Shown in pieces: positions 1 through 5,160 of a DNA stretch of 5,160 nucleotides. The stretch spans positions 1-5,160 of the forward strand of contig CAIRYE010000464.1 of NCBI GenBank assembly GCA_903882765.1, in the 5' to 3' direction. This DNA is from an uncultured Anaerolineae bacterium. GTDB lineage: Bacteria > Chloroflexota > Anaerolineae > Anaerolineales > Villigracilaceae. The notes below the pieces were generated by a model. It was not told the DNA's origin and ran no database searches. It worked only from the letters and a program-made list of their open reading frames with translations. The translations under genes were made by a program, and so were the position numbers. Position 1 is the stretch's first letter, and each line of letters starts with the position of its first letter.

Positions 1-714
1 ACGACCTGAGGAAATGATGGTGTTGAATACTTCCTTGCCATATTCAAAGCAAATGACACGTTGGCTGGTAAGGTTGACCTGAATGAATTTTCCCTCGAAG
101 GGCACGGCAGGGCTGGCGGGCTCAATTTCGATATCGGGGATAAGGCGGAGGTGGCTGGCTGGCACGTGGTAGGTGAGATCGAGCAATTCATCGAGCACGA
201 GATACCAGGGAGCGCCATCGGGGCCAGGGTCTACGCCGACCACCCAATGAACGCTGGAGTAATACAAGCGGTTCATTGGCTCCCATTTGTCGATCACCTT
301 GCGGACTGCCTGGGTGTAGGGAACGGTCACTTCGGCTAATTGGCCATTCTCGCGGATGGAGCTGGAGATGGCATTTAGAACGGGAGATACTTTTTGGGTG
401 CGGGCACGGTTTACAAAACCGCCCCAAACCCGATACCAAACGGGGTTGTAATCCGGGGTGCCCGAATCTACCTCATCGTAGAGGTTGAGCAGGTCATCTC
501 GGTACGCCATCCGGACGATGGTTGACTCGTCCGTTGGTTTGGAATAAATTGGGATGCCTTTTCCTTCAAGACCGCTGGAGGTAATACGAATGAGCTCATT
601 ATCTAAAAAGACAGAAAACGGAGGTAATTGGGGCAAGAAGCCGGCAAGCACACTTCCGCCAATTGTTGTTTTGGTAAGTTTTAATAGATCTCTGCGATTA
701 AAATTTTGCGCCAT
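1..714 (-). CDS. L,D-transpeptidase (YkuD family), Tat-exported, C-terminus beyond the left edge
   Basis: The frame is open from the ATG at 714-712 to the window edge (238 codons). The N-terminus carries a twin-arginine motif (NRRDLLKL, residues 6-13) and a short hydrophobic stretch to about residue 30, so a Tat signal peptide or anchor is likely. Residues about 45-130 hold SH3-like sequence (IPIYSKPTDES, then PVWYRVWGGFVNRAR). A second globular stretch (YYSSVHWVVGVDPGPDG, PWYLVLDELL) leads to a Pro/Glu-rich linker near 200. From residue 211 the sequence IQVNLTSQRVICFEYGK followed by ending SSGR matches the start of a YkuD catalytic domain. Family knowledge: these enzymes form 3-3 peptidoglycan cross-links or attach proteins to the wall, using a cysteine in an SHGC-type motif. 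That motif would lie outside the window, so activity cannot be confirmed. No strong Shine-Dalgarno precedes the ATG. The start is chosen because it places the Tat motif at the N-terminus. Terminator hairpin 741-776 separates it from the SWIM gene, so it should have its own promoter, but none is convincing. Confidence 0.85.
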   Translation of the reverse strand, partial: MAQNFNRRDLLKLTKTTIGGSVLAGFLPQLPPFSVFLDNELIRITSSGLEGKGIPIYSKPTDESTIVRMAYRDDLLNLYDEVDSGTPDYNPVWYRVWGGFVNRARTQKVSPVLNAISSSIRENGQLAEVTVPYTQAVRKVIDKWEPMNRLYYSSVHWVVGVDPGPDGAPWYLVLDELLDLTYHVPASHLRLIPDIEIEPASPAVPFEGKFIQVNLTSQRVICFEYGKEVFNTIISSGR

Positions 715-740
715 AGGGATAATTTTACTTTATTAAAAAC

Positions 741-776
741 AAAAGACCCCGCAATTATCACATTGCCGGGTCTTTT
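741..776 (-). terminator. Rho-independent terminator after the SWIM gene
   Basis: A 9-bp outer stem (AAAAGACCC with GGGTCTTTT), one C·C mismatch, a 5-bp inner stem (GCAAT with ATTGC) and a 6-nt loop form a strong hairpin. On the minus strand it begins 20 nt after the SWIM stop codon and runs into TTTTGTTTTT, a good U-tract. It lies before the L,D-transpeptidase start, so it probably insulates the two genes. The symmetrical A and T tracts would also let it work on the plus strand, but no plus-strand gene reads into it. Confidence 0.88.
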
Positions 777-795
777 CATTGCCAATGGATCGATA

Positions 796-1041
796 TTAAA
801 CGAGTTCTTCCGTAGCGGGAATCATTTCTTTTAACAGGATCTCAAGGGCCATGGTGTGACCGCAGCGTTTGTGGGTGACAAAGAATTCACAATCACAATC
901 AAAGGCTTTGTTCACATATTTTACGTGGTGATCGTTATTATCACCGTGGAAAGTAACATCTAATTGATTAAACTGGAATCGTTTGCGTTCCTCAGCATAC
1001 CTGTGGGCTTTTTCGATCTTGCCGATCATTCCATAATCCAT
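796..1041 (-). CDS. Small SWIM zinc-finger protein (81 aa)
   Basis: The 81-residue product contains C49-x-C51, eight residues, then C60-x-H62 (CDC...CGH), the CxCx(n)CxH signature of SWIM zinc fingers. The preceding HHVKYVNKAFDCDC and following GHTMALEILLKE fit the family's usual strand-finger-helix layout. SWIM domains bind DNA or protein partners and are normally part of much larger proteins such as SNF2-family ATPases, MuDR-type transposases and MEKK1. Here the domain fills most of the polypeptide, after a charged, probably helical N-terminus (GKIEKAHRYAEERKRF). No catalytic domain, signal peptide or membrane segment is visible, so it is likely cytoplasmic and may be a small regulator or adaptor; that role is inferred. 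The ATG is supported by AGGAG ten nt upstream. The gene lies between two intrinsic terminators and is probably monocistronic. Partner and target are unknown. Confidence 0.88.
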   Translation of the reverse strand: MDYGMIGKIEKAHRYAEERKRFQFNQLDVTFHGDNNDHHVKYVNKAFDCDCEFFVTHKRCGHTMALEILLKEMIPATEELV

Positions 1042-1051
1042 TTTATTTACG

Positions 1052-1056
1052 CTCCT
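1052..1056 (-). promoter_or_regulatory. Ribosome binding site of the SWIM gene
   Basis: AGGAG on the minus strand lies 10 nt before the ATG at 1041. It is just downstream of the terminator hairpin at 1070-1098, so a transcript must pass through the hairpin (or start inside it) to include this site. Confidence 0.7.
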
Positions 1057-1069
1057 GTTTTTAGAATAA

Positions 1070-1098
1070 AAAAGGCACGCAAATCAAGCGTGCCTTTT
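1070..1098 (-). terminator. Rho-independent terminator between cydB and the SWIM gene
   Basis: The seven-bp stem GGCACGC/GCGTGCC has a 7-nt loop and is extended by A4/T4 flanks. On the minus strand it is followed by a run of six T, then ATT. It can end cydAB transcripts, whose stop codon lies 125 nt upstream. It also lies between a near-consensus promoter (1158-1186) and the SWIM start codon, so it may act as an attenuator or as the 3' end of a short RNA. The T-rich plus-strand flank (TTTTATTT) may give it some plus-strand activity. Confidence 0.88.
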
Positions 1099-1157
1099 AT
1101 TTACTTACGGTTTTATGTCCGAAATGCAGTCCATGATGTTTTTGTCTCGTATAAAAA

Positions 1158-1186
1158 AGTATATATTTTTTTTATCAAGCCGTCAA
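1158..1186 (-). promoter_or_regulatory. Near-consensus sigma-70 promoter pointing to the SWIM gene
   Basis: On the minus strand TTGACG (1186-1181, 5/6 to the -35 consensus) is separated by exactly 17 nt from TATACT (1163-1158, 5/6 to the -10 consensus). The A-rich spacer is AT-biased. Transcription would start near 1150-1152, run about 50 nt and meet the terminator hairpin at 1098-1070 before reaching the SWIM gene at 1041. Local AT richness raises the chance of a fortuitous -10, but the joint match with ideal spacing is good. Confidence 0.65.
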
Positions 1187-1223
1187 TCCATTTGGGCTGA
1201 TTCTTATCATATATTAATCTGAC

Positions 1224-2246
1224 TTAATACACTAATGTCTTCTTATCCGTGCCTACCCGTTTGGCAAACATGTAATAGGTCCAACCTTGGTAAACCAACA
1301 CGATCGGTACGAAGATGAGGGCTACGATGGACATTACGGTTAGGGTGTATTGGGTTGAAGAAGCATTGTAAATGGTGAGGGTCCATTCCGGATTGGTGGA
1401 GGAGATCATCACATTGGGGAAGGTCATTAGGTAGAAGGAAACCTGCGCTAAAACGATGTGCAAGCTGGACATAATGAAAGCCCACCCTTCCATCTTTTTG
1501 TTGATGAAATAACCTGATAATAGGAGGAAGACCACCGCGGCCAAAGGAGCGATACCTGGGTCGATGATCTCTCGTTTGAGATAAATGCTGATATAGGAGT
1601 AAACCGCGAAGGCGCTGAATAACACGGAGGCCGCGATCCATAACTTCTTGGCAAGAGCATTGGTTCGTTGGCGTAATTCGCCTTCGAGCTTGAGGCCAAG
1701 GAAGTTAGCGCCGTGAAGAAGGAAGACTGCGGTTGTAGCCAAGCCACCCAGTAAACCGTAGGGGTTGAGAAGGGTGAAGAGGTTGCCGGTAAACATCATG
1801 TTCTCGTTGATCGGGACGCCCTGGGCTAGGTTAGCGAAGGCGGTGCCGAGCAAAAGGGAGGGGAGGAAGGAACCGACGGCGATCATCCAGTCGAAGGTGT
1901 TACGCCACTTGGGGTTGGAATCCTTGGAGCGATACTCGAGGGAGATACCGCGCAGGATGAGGCCGATCAACAGCAGGAACAGGGCCAGGTAGAAACCACT
2001 GAACATGGTTGCGTACCAGTGGGGGAAAGCGGCAAAGGTTGCACCACCAGCGGTGAGCAGCCAAACTTCATTGCCATCCCAGGTAGCGCCGATGGTGTTG
2101 ATGATGGAGCGTCGTTCAACATCTTTTTTACCGAGGAATGGTAATAACATTCCCACCCCGAAATCGAAACCTTCGAGGAAGTAGAAACCGATCCAAAGAA
2201 CCGCGATCAGGATGAACCAGAGTATTTGTAAAAATTCGTATGGCAT
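1224..2246 (-). CDS. cydB: Cytochrome bd ubiquinol/menaquinol oxidase subunit II
   Basis: CydB is the second core membrane subunit of cytochrome bd oxidase. It pairs with CydA, which carries the hemes, and stabilises the complex that oxidises quinol and reduces O2 to water. The 340-residue product has the family's early signature GFDFGVGMLLP (residues 26-36, with D28 after the first helix), WDGNEVWL (56-63), HWYATMFSGFYLALFLLL, and the C-terminal QGWTYYMFAKRV. About eight or nine hydrophobic helices are visible and the length is close to normal (E. coli CydB is about 379 residues). The chosen ATG at 2246 has GGAGG six nt upstream and gives MPYEFLQILWF, the usual family N-terminus. A start 10 codons further upstream would overlap the end of cydA and has no such support. 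It is the second gene of a tight cydAB operon. No CydX-like small membrane ORF follows. Confidence 0.96.
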   Translation of the reverse strand: MPYEFLQILWFILIAVLWIGFYFLEGFDFGVGMLLPFLGKKDVERRSIINTIGATWDGNEVWLLTAGGATFAAFPHWYATMFSGFYLALFLLLIGLILRGISLEYRSKDSNPKWRNTFDWMIAVGSFLPSLLLGTAFANLAQGVPINENMMFTGNLFTLLNPYGLLGGLATTAVFLLHGANFLGLKLEGELRQRTNALAKKLWIAASVLFSAFAVYSYISIYLKREIIDPGIAPLAAVVFLLLSGYFINKKMEGWAFIMSSLHIVLAQVSFYLMTFPNVMISSTNPEWTLTIYNASSTQYTLTVMSIVALIFVPIVLVYQGWTYYMFAKRVGTDKKTLVY

Positions 2247-2252
2247 ATTAAT

Positions 2253-2257
2253 CCTCC
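2253..2257 (-). promoter_or_regulatory. Ribosome binding site deciding the cydB start
   Basis: GGAGG on the minus strand is six nt before the ATG at 2246, inside the 13-nt cydA-cydB gap. It fixes the start at MPYEF rather than at an in-frame codon 30 nt upstream. Confidence 0.85.
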
Positions 2258-2259
2258 GA

Positions 2260-3660
2260 TCAGTCGCCCTTGCCAACTAAGGCAGGAGCTACATCAACCG
2301 AATCCTGCATTGCTGCATCTGGGCCGGCGATGGCATATTTTTTCATCAAGTAAACCATGGCAACAGCAAGGCTGCCGTACACCACGGTGTAGCCGATGAG
2401 GGAGATCCAAAGATCTACTAATGTGAGATTGGGGGAAATGGCGTCTTCGACTTTAAGTAGACCATAGACGATCCAAGGCTGACGGCCCATCTCGGTGAGG
2501 ATCCAACCGCTGGCGTTGGCCAGGTAAGGCAGGATCAACATTGCTGGGATGTATTTCATCCACTTAGCATCAACGAAGTCGTCTTTGTTGATCTTGAAAA
2601 CGAGGAAGGCGGCGATCGCCATCATGACGAAACCGAAGGCCATCATGATGCGGAAGGTCCAATAAGTTACGACCATGAGGGGAATATAATCGCCTGGGCC
2701 GTATTTGGCGACAGCTTCTTCTTGCAGGTCATTTACGCCTTGTACTTCACAGGTGAAGTTATTACAGGCGAGGAAACTCATCGCGTATGGGATGTGAATG
2801 GACCAAACTTCTTTTTTACCGGACATATCGCCGATAGTGAGTAAGGAGAAGGCTGCGGGTTGTTCGGTTTCCCAAATGGCTTCGAGAGCGGCAAGCTTCA
2901 TGGGTTGAACTTCCTTCATGTACTGCCCCATGGTGTGTCCACCGAGGAAGATGAGGACGCTAGCAACCAAGCCAACCACCGCGGCGATCTTGAAGGATCG
3001 TTTGTACACTTCGACGTACTGTTTGCGGAGCAGGTGGTAGGCGCTAACGGCGAGGATGAAGAAAGCTGCCATAGCGAGGCCATCAGAGATGGTGTGCCAG
3101 AATAAGATCCAGCCCTTGGGATTACCAACCAAGGCAAAGAAGTTGATCAACTCAACACGGCTGCCATCAGCGGCGTATTTCCAAACATACCCTTCGGGGC
3201 CAGGGAATTGCATAAAGCCGTTGGCCAAAAGGATGAAAAGGGCGGAGAGATTGGAACCGATAGCGGCGAGCCAGATAGCGGCCAAATGGACCTTTTCTGG
3301 TACTTTGCCTTCACCGAAGATCCAAATGCCGAGGAAGGTTGATTCCATAAAGAAGGCCAATAACGCCTCAATGGCAAGGGGAGCACCAAAAATATCGCCA
3401 ACGTAACGGCTGTATTCACTCCAGTTCATACCGAACTGGAATTCCTGAACGATACCGGTTACAACGCCAATGGCGAAATTGATGAGGAAAAGTTTTCCCC
3501 AAAATTTGGACATTTTGTGCCAGGTTTCGTCCTTGGTCTGGTAATAGCGGGTTTGCATAAACGCCACAAACCAGCCTAATCCCAGGGTAAGTGGGACAAA
3601 AAGCCAGTGGTAAATGGTGGTCAGAGCAAACTGTAAGCGAGATAAAGCTACTGCATCCAT
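2260..3660 (-). CDS. cydA: Cytochrome bd ubiquinol/menaquinol oxidase subunit I
   Basis: CydA is the heme-bearing, quinol-oxidising subunit of cytochrome bd, a membrane terminal oxidase with high O2 affinity that does not pump protons but still generates proton-motive force. The 466-residue product starts MDAVALSRLQFALTTIYHW. By motif alignment with E. coli CydA (from memory), H18 corresponds to H19 (high-spin heme ligand), H189 to H186 and M339 to M393 (heme b558 ligands), and E98 and E106 to E99 and E107. K255 and E260 (KLAALEAIWET) correspond to the quinol-site K252 and E257, and GRQPW is at 392-396. No key residue is missing. The protein is about 56 residues shorter than E. coli CydA, mostly in the region after the Q-loop core, so it belongs to the short-Q-loop group common outside proteobacteria. 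An odd feature is the CNNFTC pair (C299, C304) in that region. The ATG at 3660 is preceded by AGGAG at 5 nt; a GTG two codons upstream overlaps that site and is rejected. Confidence 0.97.
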   Translation of the reverse strand: MDAVALSRLQFALTTIYHWLFVPLTLGLGWFVAFMQTRYYQTKDETWHKMSKFWGKLFLINFAIGVVTGIVQEFQFGMNWSEYSRYVGDIFGAPLAIEALLAFFMESTFLGIWIFGEGKVPEKVHLAAIWLAAIGSNLSALFILLANGFMQFPGPEGYVWKYAADGSRVELINFFALVGNPKGWILFWHTISDGLAMAAFFILAVSAYHLLRKQYVEVYKRSFKIAAVVGLVASVLIFLGGHTMGQYMKEVQPMKLAALEAIWETEQPAAFSLLTIGDMSGKKEVWSIHIPYAMSFLACNNFTCEVQGVNDLQEEAVAKYGPGDYIPLMVVTYWTFRIMMAFGFVMMAIAAFLVFKINKDDFVDAKWMKYIPAMLILPYLANASGWILTEMGRQPWIVYGLLKVEDAISPNLTLVDLWISLIGYTVVYGSLAVAMVYLMKKYAIAGPDAAMQDSVDVAPALVGKGD

Positions 3661-3665
3661 AAACA

Positions 3666-3670
3666 CTCCT
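3666..3670 (-). promoter_or_regulatory. Ribosome binding site deciding the cydA start
   Basis: AGGAG on the minus strand (within ACAAGGAGTG) is five nt before the ATG at 3660. An in-frame GTG at 3666-3664 overlaps the site itself, so the ATG is the better start and gives the canonical CydA N-terminus. Confidence 0.85.
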
Positions 3671-3714
3671 TGTAAAAAATATAAATACTTAAAAATTGCC
3701 TTTTACCCATGTTT

Positions 3715-3742
3715 TTTAAAAATGGATACTTTGAATTGTAAA
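3715..3742 (-). promoter_or_regulatory. Possible cydA promoter
   Basis: On the minus strand TTTACA (3742-3737, 5/6 to -35) is followed after 16 nt by TTTAAA (3720-3715, 4/6 to -10), which would give a leader of about 48 nt before cydA. The gap is very AT-rich, so partial matches are expected by chance and other placements are possible. A cyd promoter in this gap is likely from the gene layout, but this exact site is tentative. Confidence 0.3.
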
Positions 3743-3762
3743 CAAATTTGCGCCTAGAGGAT

Positions 3763-3786
3763 ATAGAAAGTTGTCACTTTTTCTAT
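3763..3786. other. Imperfect AT-rich inverted repeat between the MFS gene and cydA
   Basis: ATAGAAAGT and ACTTTTTCTAT flank a TGTC loop, with two extra T in the second arm. On the minus strand it follows the MFS stop by about 20 nt, but it has a weak stem and no U-tract, so it is a poor terminator. It lies upstream of the possible cydA promoter and could be a regulator site. No known operator (FNR, ArcA or Rex) is convincingly matched. Confidence 0.3.
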
Positions 3787-3789
3787 TAC

Positions 3790-3805
3790 CTAATATCACT
3801 AATAT
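3790..3805. repeat. Tandem 7-bp direct repeat CTAATAT
   Basis: CTAATAT occurs twice with a 2-nt spacer, a 9-bp period, just after the MFS stop codon and upstream of cydA. The same bases also form a short inverted repeat (AATAT/ATATT). It could be a binding site for a regulator, but its low complexity and AT content make chance quite possible. Confidence 0.3.
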
Positions 3806-3806
3806 T

Positions 3807-5054
3807 TTATTTCACAATCTCGGGGGAGTGCTCAGATGGATGGCTAGAATAGGATAACAGGATAGGAAATTTGCTCATAATGAAGATAAGTGCGAGGATG
3901 GTGCCAATTCCGCCGGTGACGATAGCGGTTTGAATGCCAAACAACGACCCTACTACGCCGGCTTCAACTTCCCCTAATTGCGGGCCGCCCATAAAGAAGA
4001 TCTGGTTGATGCTGGTCATTCTGCCGCGGATGTTATCGGGGGTTTGTAATTGGCGGATGGTATTGCGGATGATGGTGGAAATAGAATCAGCCGAACCCAT
4101 GATCATCAGCGCGAACATCGACAGGTAAAAGCTATTGGATAGACCGAAGATGATAGTGGTAAGGCCAAAAATACCAACGGAGCCCAGGAAGTATGCCCCT
4201 TGTTTTTTAATTTCTGATAATTGCGAAATGATCAGCCCGGTGATGACAGAGCCGATGGCTTGGCCGGACATAAGCCAGCCGTAGCCAACCTCGCCGACGT
4301 TGAGCAGATCGCGGGCGATGATGGGCATCATGGTGTTAGCGCTGGCGAAGAAAGTGGCGAAGAAATCCATGATCATGGTGGAGAAGATCAGTTTTCGGTG
4401 ATAAATAAACTTGACGCCATCCCAAATTGCCGCGAAATTGATGCCGCTGGGGTTTTTAAGGTCTTGGGGAATATCACGCATGAGCAGCAAGGCGAGGAGA
4501 ACCGCGCCGAAGGAGATGGCGTTGATAAGGTAGGTGAAGCCCATGCCGAGGGTGGCGATGACCCATCCACCAAGCACTGGACCAAAAACCGCACCGATGT
4601 TGAAAGCGATCGAAGTGAGGCTAAAGGCGTTGGGCAAGTCTTTTGGGCTTAACAAGTTGGGAACCATTGCCTGACGGGCGGGGAGATCGAAGGCGTTTGC
4701 GGCACCTTGGGTGGCGGTGAGGAGGTAGATATGCCAGATCTGAATTTGACCGCCAAAAGTTAGGAGCGCTAAGCCTACCGCAACCATGGCCTGAACGGAT
4801 TGGGTAATGAATAAGATCTTCTTGCGATCGTAGGAGTCGGCAACCACACCACCGATGGCGGAGAAAATGATAATGGGGAGGATGCGGGCGAGACCAATGC
4901 CGCCCAGGGCGAGCGGGTCGGGCACGCCGGTTAGGTCGCGGATGTGCCAATGGATGGCGACATACTGCATTTGAGAGCCGGCGATGGAAATGATCAGACC
5001 GAGCCAGAGTAAGCGAAAATTACGGTGGGTTAATGAGGGTGGAATTTTTAGCAT
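3807..5054 (-). CDS. MFS transporter of the EntS-like / MFS_3 type, probable drug or siderophore exporter
   Basis: The 415-residue protein has about 12 hydrophobic helices and sequence features of the drug:H+ antiporter-3 (EntS/MFS_3) branch of the major facilitator superfamily. These are the HRNFRLLWLGLIISIAGSQM opening (residues 10-29), a motif-A variant GGVVADSYDRKK (68-79), FDLPARQAMVPNLL (122-135), GPVLGGW (158-164) and the second-half loop TPDNIRGRMTSINQIFF (338-354). Members export small molecules such as enterobactin or macrolides using the proton gradient; the substrate here cannot be read from sequence. The C-terminal tail after about residue 400 is short and hydrophilic. The ATG at 5054 is chosen; an in-frame TTG immediately upstream (5057-5055) is possible, and the only SD-like sequence, GGGGAA, is 8 nt from the ATG and 5 nt from the TTG. 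The gene follows the upstream partial gene by 3 nt, suggesting co-transcription and perhaps translational coupling. A 146-nt gap separates it from cydA. Confidence 0.92.
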   Translation of the reverse strand: MLKIPPSLTHRNFRLLWLGLIISIAGSQMQYVAIHWHIRDLTGVPDPLALGGIGLARILPIIIFSAIGGVVADSYDRKKILFITQSVQAMVAVGLALLTFGGQIQIWHIYLLTATQGAANAFDLPARQAMVPNLLSPKDLPNAFSLTSIAFNIGAVFGPVLGGWVIATLGMGFTYLINAISFGAVLLALLLMRDIPQDLKNPSGINFAAIWDGVKFIYHRKLIFSTMIMDFFATFFASANTMMPIIARDLLNVGEVGYGWLMSGQAIGSVITGLIISQLSEIKKQGAYFLGSVGIFGLTTIIFGLSNSFYLSMFALMIMGSADSISTIIRNTIRQLQTPDNIRGRMTSINQIFFMGGPQLGEVEAGVVGSLFGIQTAIVTGGIGTILALIFIMSKFPILLSYSSHPSEHSPEIVK

Positions 5055-5057
5055 CAA

Positions 5058-5160
5058 CTATGTTCCCCAATCGCGTAGGTAGAGAAAGTCGGACCCTGCG
5101 GTTCGGGAACTGATCTTGGCGATAGGGGGCATTATCCGTTTGTAGTGGTTGCGGCGAATG
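5058..5160 (-). CDS. 3' end of an unidentified gene upstream of the MFS exporter
   Basis: A minus-strand frame is open from the right edge (first full codon at 5159) to the TAG at 5060-5058, giving 33 residues that end GSDFLYLRDWGT. It contains a basic stretch (RRNHYKR) followed by IMPPIAKISSRT. The G/C-rich third positions resemble the neighbouring genes, and the stop falls 3 nt before the MFS ATG, as is common inside operons. I do not recognise the family from this tail. A second minus-strand frame is also open here and runs into the MFS gene, so the frame choice is probable, not certain. Confidence 0.55.
   Translation of the reverse strand, partial: IRRNHYKRIMPPIAKISSRTAGSDFLYLRDWGT

Noticed and set aside
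61..339. Plus-strand ORF opposite the L,D-transpeptidase
   Set aside because: The opposite strand carries a continuous frame with a Tat motif and the start of a YkuD domain. The plus-strand frame opens at a TTG and shows no family features.
1105..1134. Nine-codon minus-strand ORF (MDCISDIKP) between the promoter and the terminator hairpin, resembling a leader peptide
   Set aside because: It has no Shine-Dalgarno and no run of one regulatory amino acid, and no alternative antiterminator fold is evident. Its position is suggestive, but the ORF is short enough to arise by chance.
964..1200. Plus-strand ORF running through the SWIM gene start and the terminator hairpin
   Set aside because: It overlaps a strong hairpin and the RBS of a supported minus-strand gene and shows no domain or convincing start.
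1765..1992. Plus-strand ORF inside cydB
   Set aside because: It lies wholly antisense to a well-supported cydB, has no recognisable domain or RBS, and is a shadow of the real reading frame.
3808..3822. TTGTGAA on the minus strand at the end of the MFS gene, resembling a Rex half-site near cydA
   Set aside because: It is part of the coding end of the MFS gene (EIVK, stop) and no matching TTCACAA half lies at the right distance.
4221..4652. 143-codon plus-strand ORF opposite the MFS gene
   Set aside because: The Asp/Glu/Gly/His-rich composition is typical of an antisense frame through a membrane-protein gene; the minus-strand MFS motifs are unambiguous.

Overview
The window reads as an ordinary chromosomal segment of a bacterium of moderate GC content. 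Every convincing gene lies on the minus strand, so transcription runs from right to left. The mix of a twin-arginine L,D-transpeptidase with SH3-like N-terminal segments, a very small SWIM zinc-finger protein and a short-Q-loop cytochrome bd oxidase suggests Chloroflexota, perhaps an Anaerolineae-like lineage. That placement rests on resemblance from memory, not on a search.

Layout in the direction of transcription: the 3' end of an unidentified gene (5160-5058) stops 3 nt before an MFS exporter of the EntS/MFS_3 type (5054-3807). A 146-nt AT-rich gap follows and probably holds the cyd promoter. Next come cydA (3660-2260) and cydB (2246-1224), separated by 13 nt that carry the cydB Shine-Dalgarno. 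A 182-nt gap then contains a near-consensus sigma-70 promoter and, downstream of it, a strong intrinsic terminator hairpin. Past the hairpin is an 81-residue SWIM zinc-finger protein (1041-796) with a good ribosome binding site. A second intrinsic terminator (776-741) closes that gene, and the first 238 codons of a secreted L,D-transpeptidase (714 to the left edge) complete the window.

CydA and CydB together make a membrane quinol:O2 oxidoreductase with all the principal heme and quinol-site residues, so the organism can respire or scavenge oxygen at low concentration. No CydX-like small subunit follows cydB, and no cydDC genes lie in the window. The exporter and the transpeptidase show no clear functional link to the oxidase.

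The most unusual point is the order promoter, terminator hairpin, ribosome binding site, SWIM gene. Either the hairpin attenuates the SWIM gene, or a short RNA of about 80-90 nt is made there, or the promoter is fortuitous and the hairpin only ends cydAB transcription. I see no CRISPR array, mobile element, tRNA, rRNA or phage gene, and no clearly undescribed multi-gene system. No gene-free stretch is longer than 300 nt.
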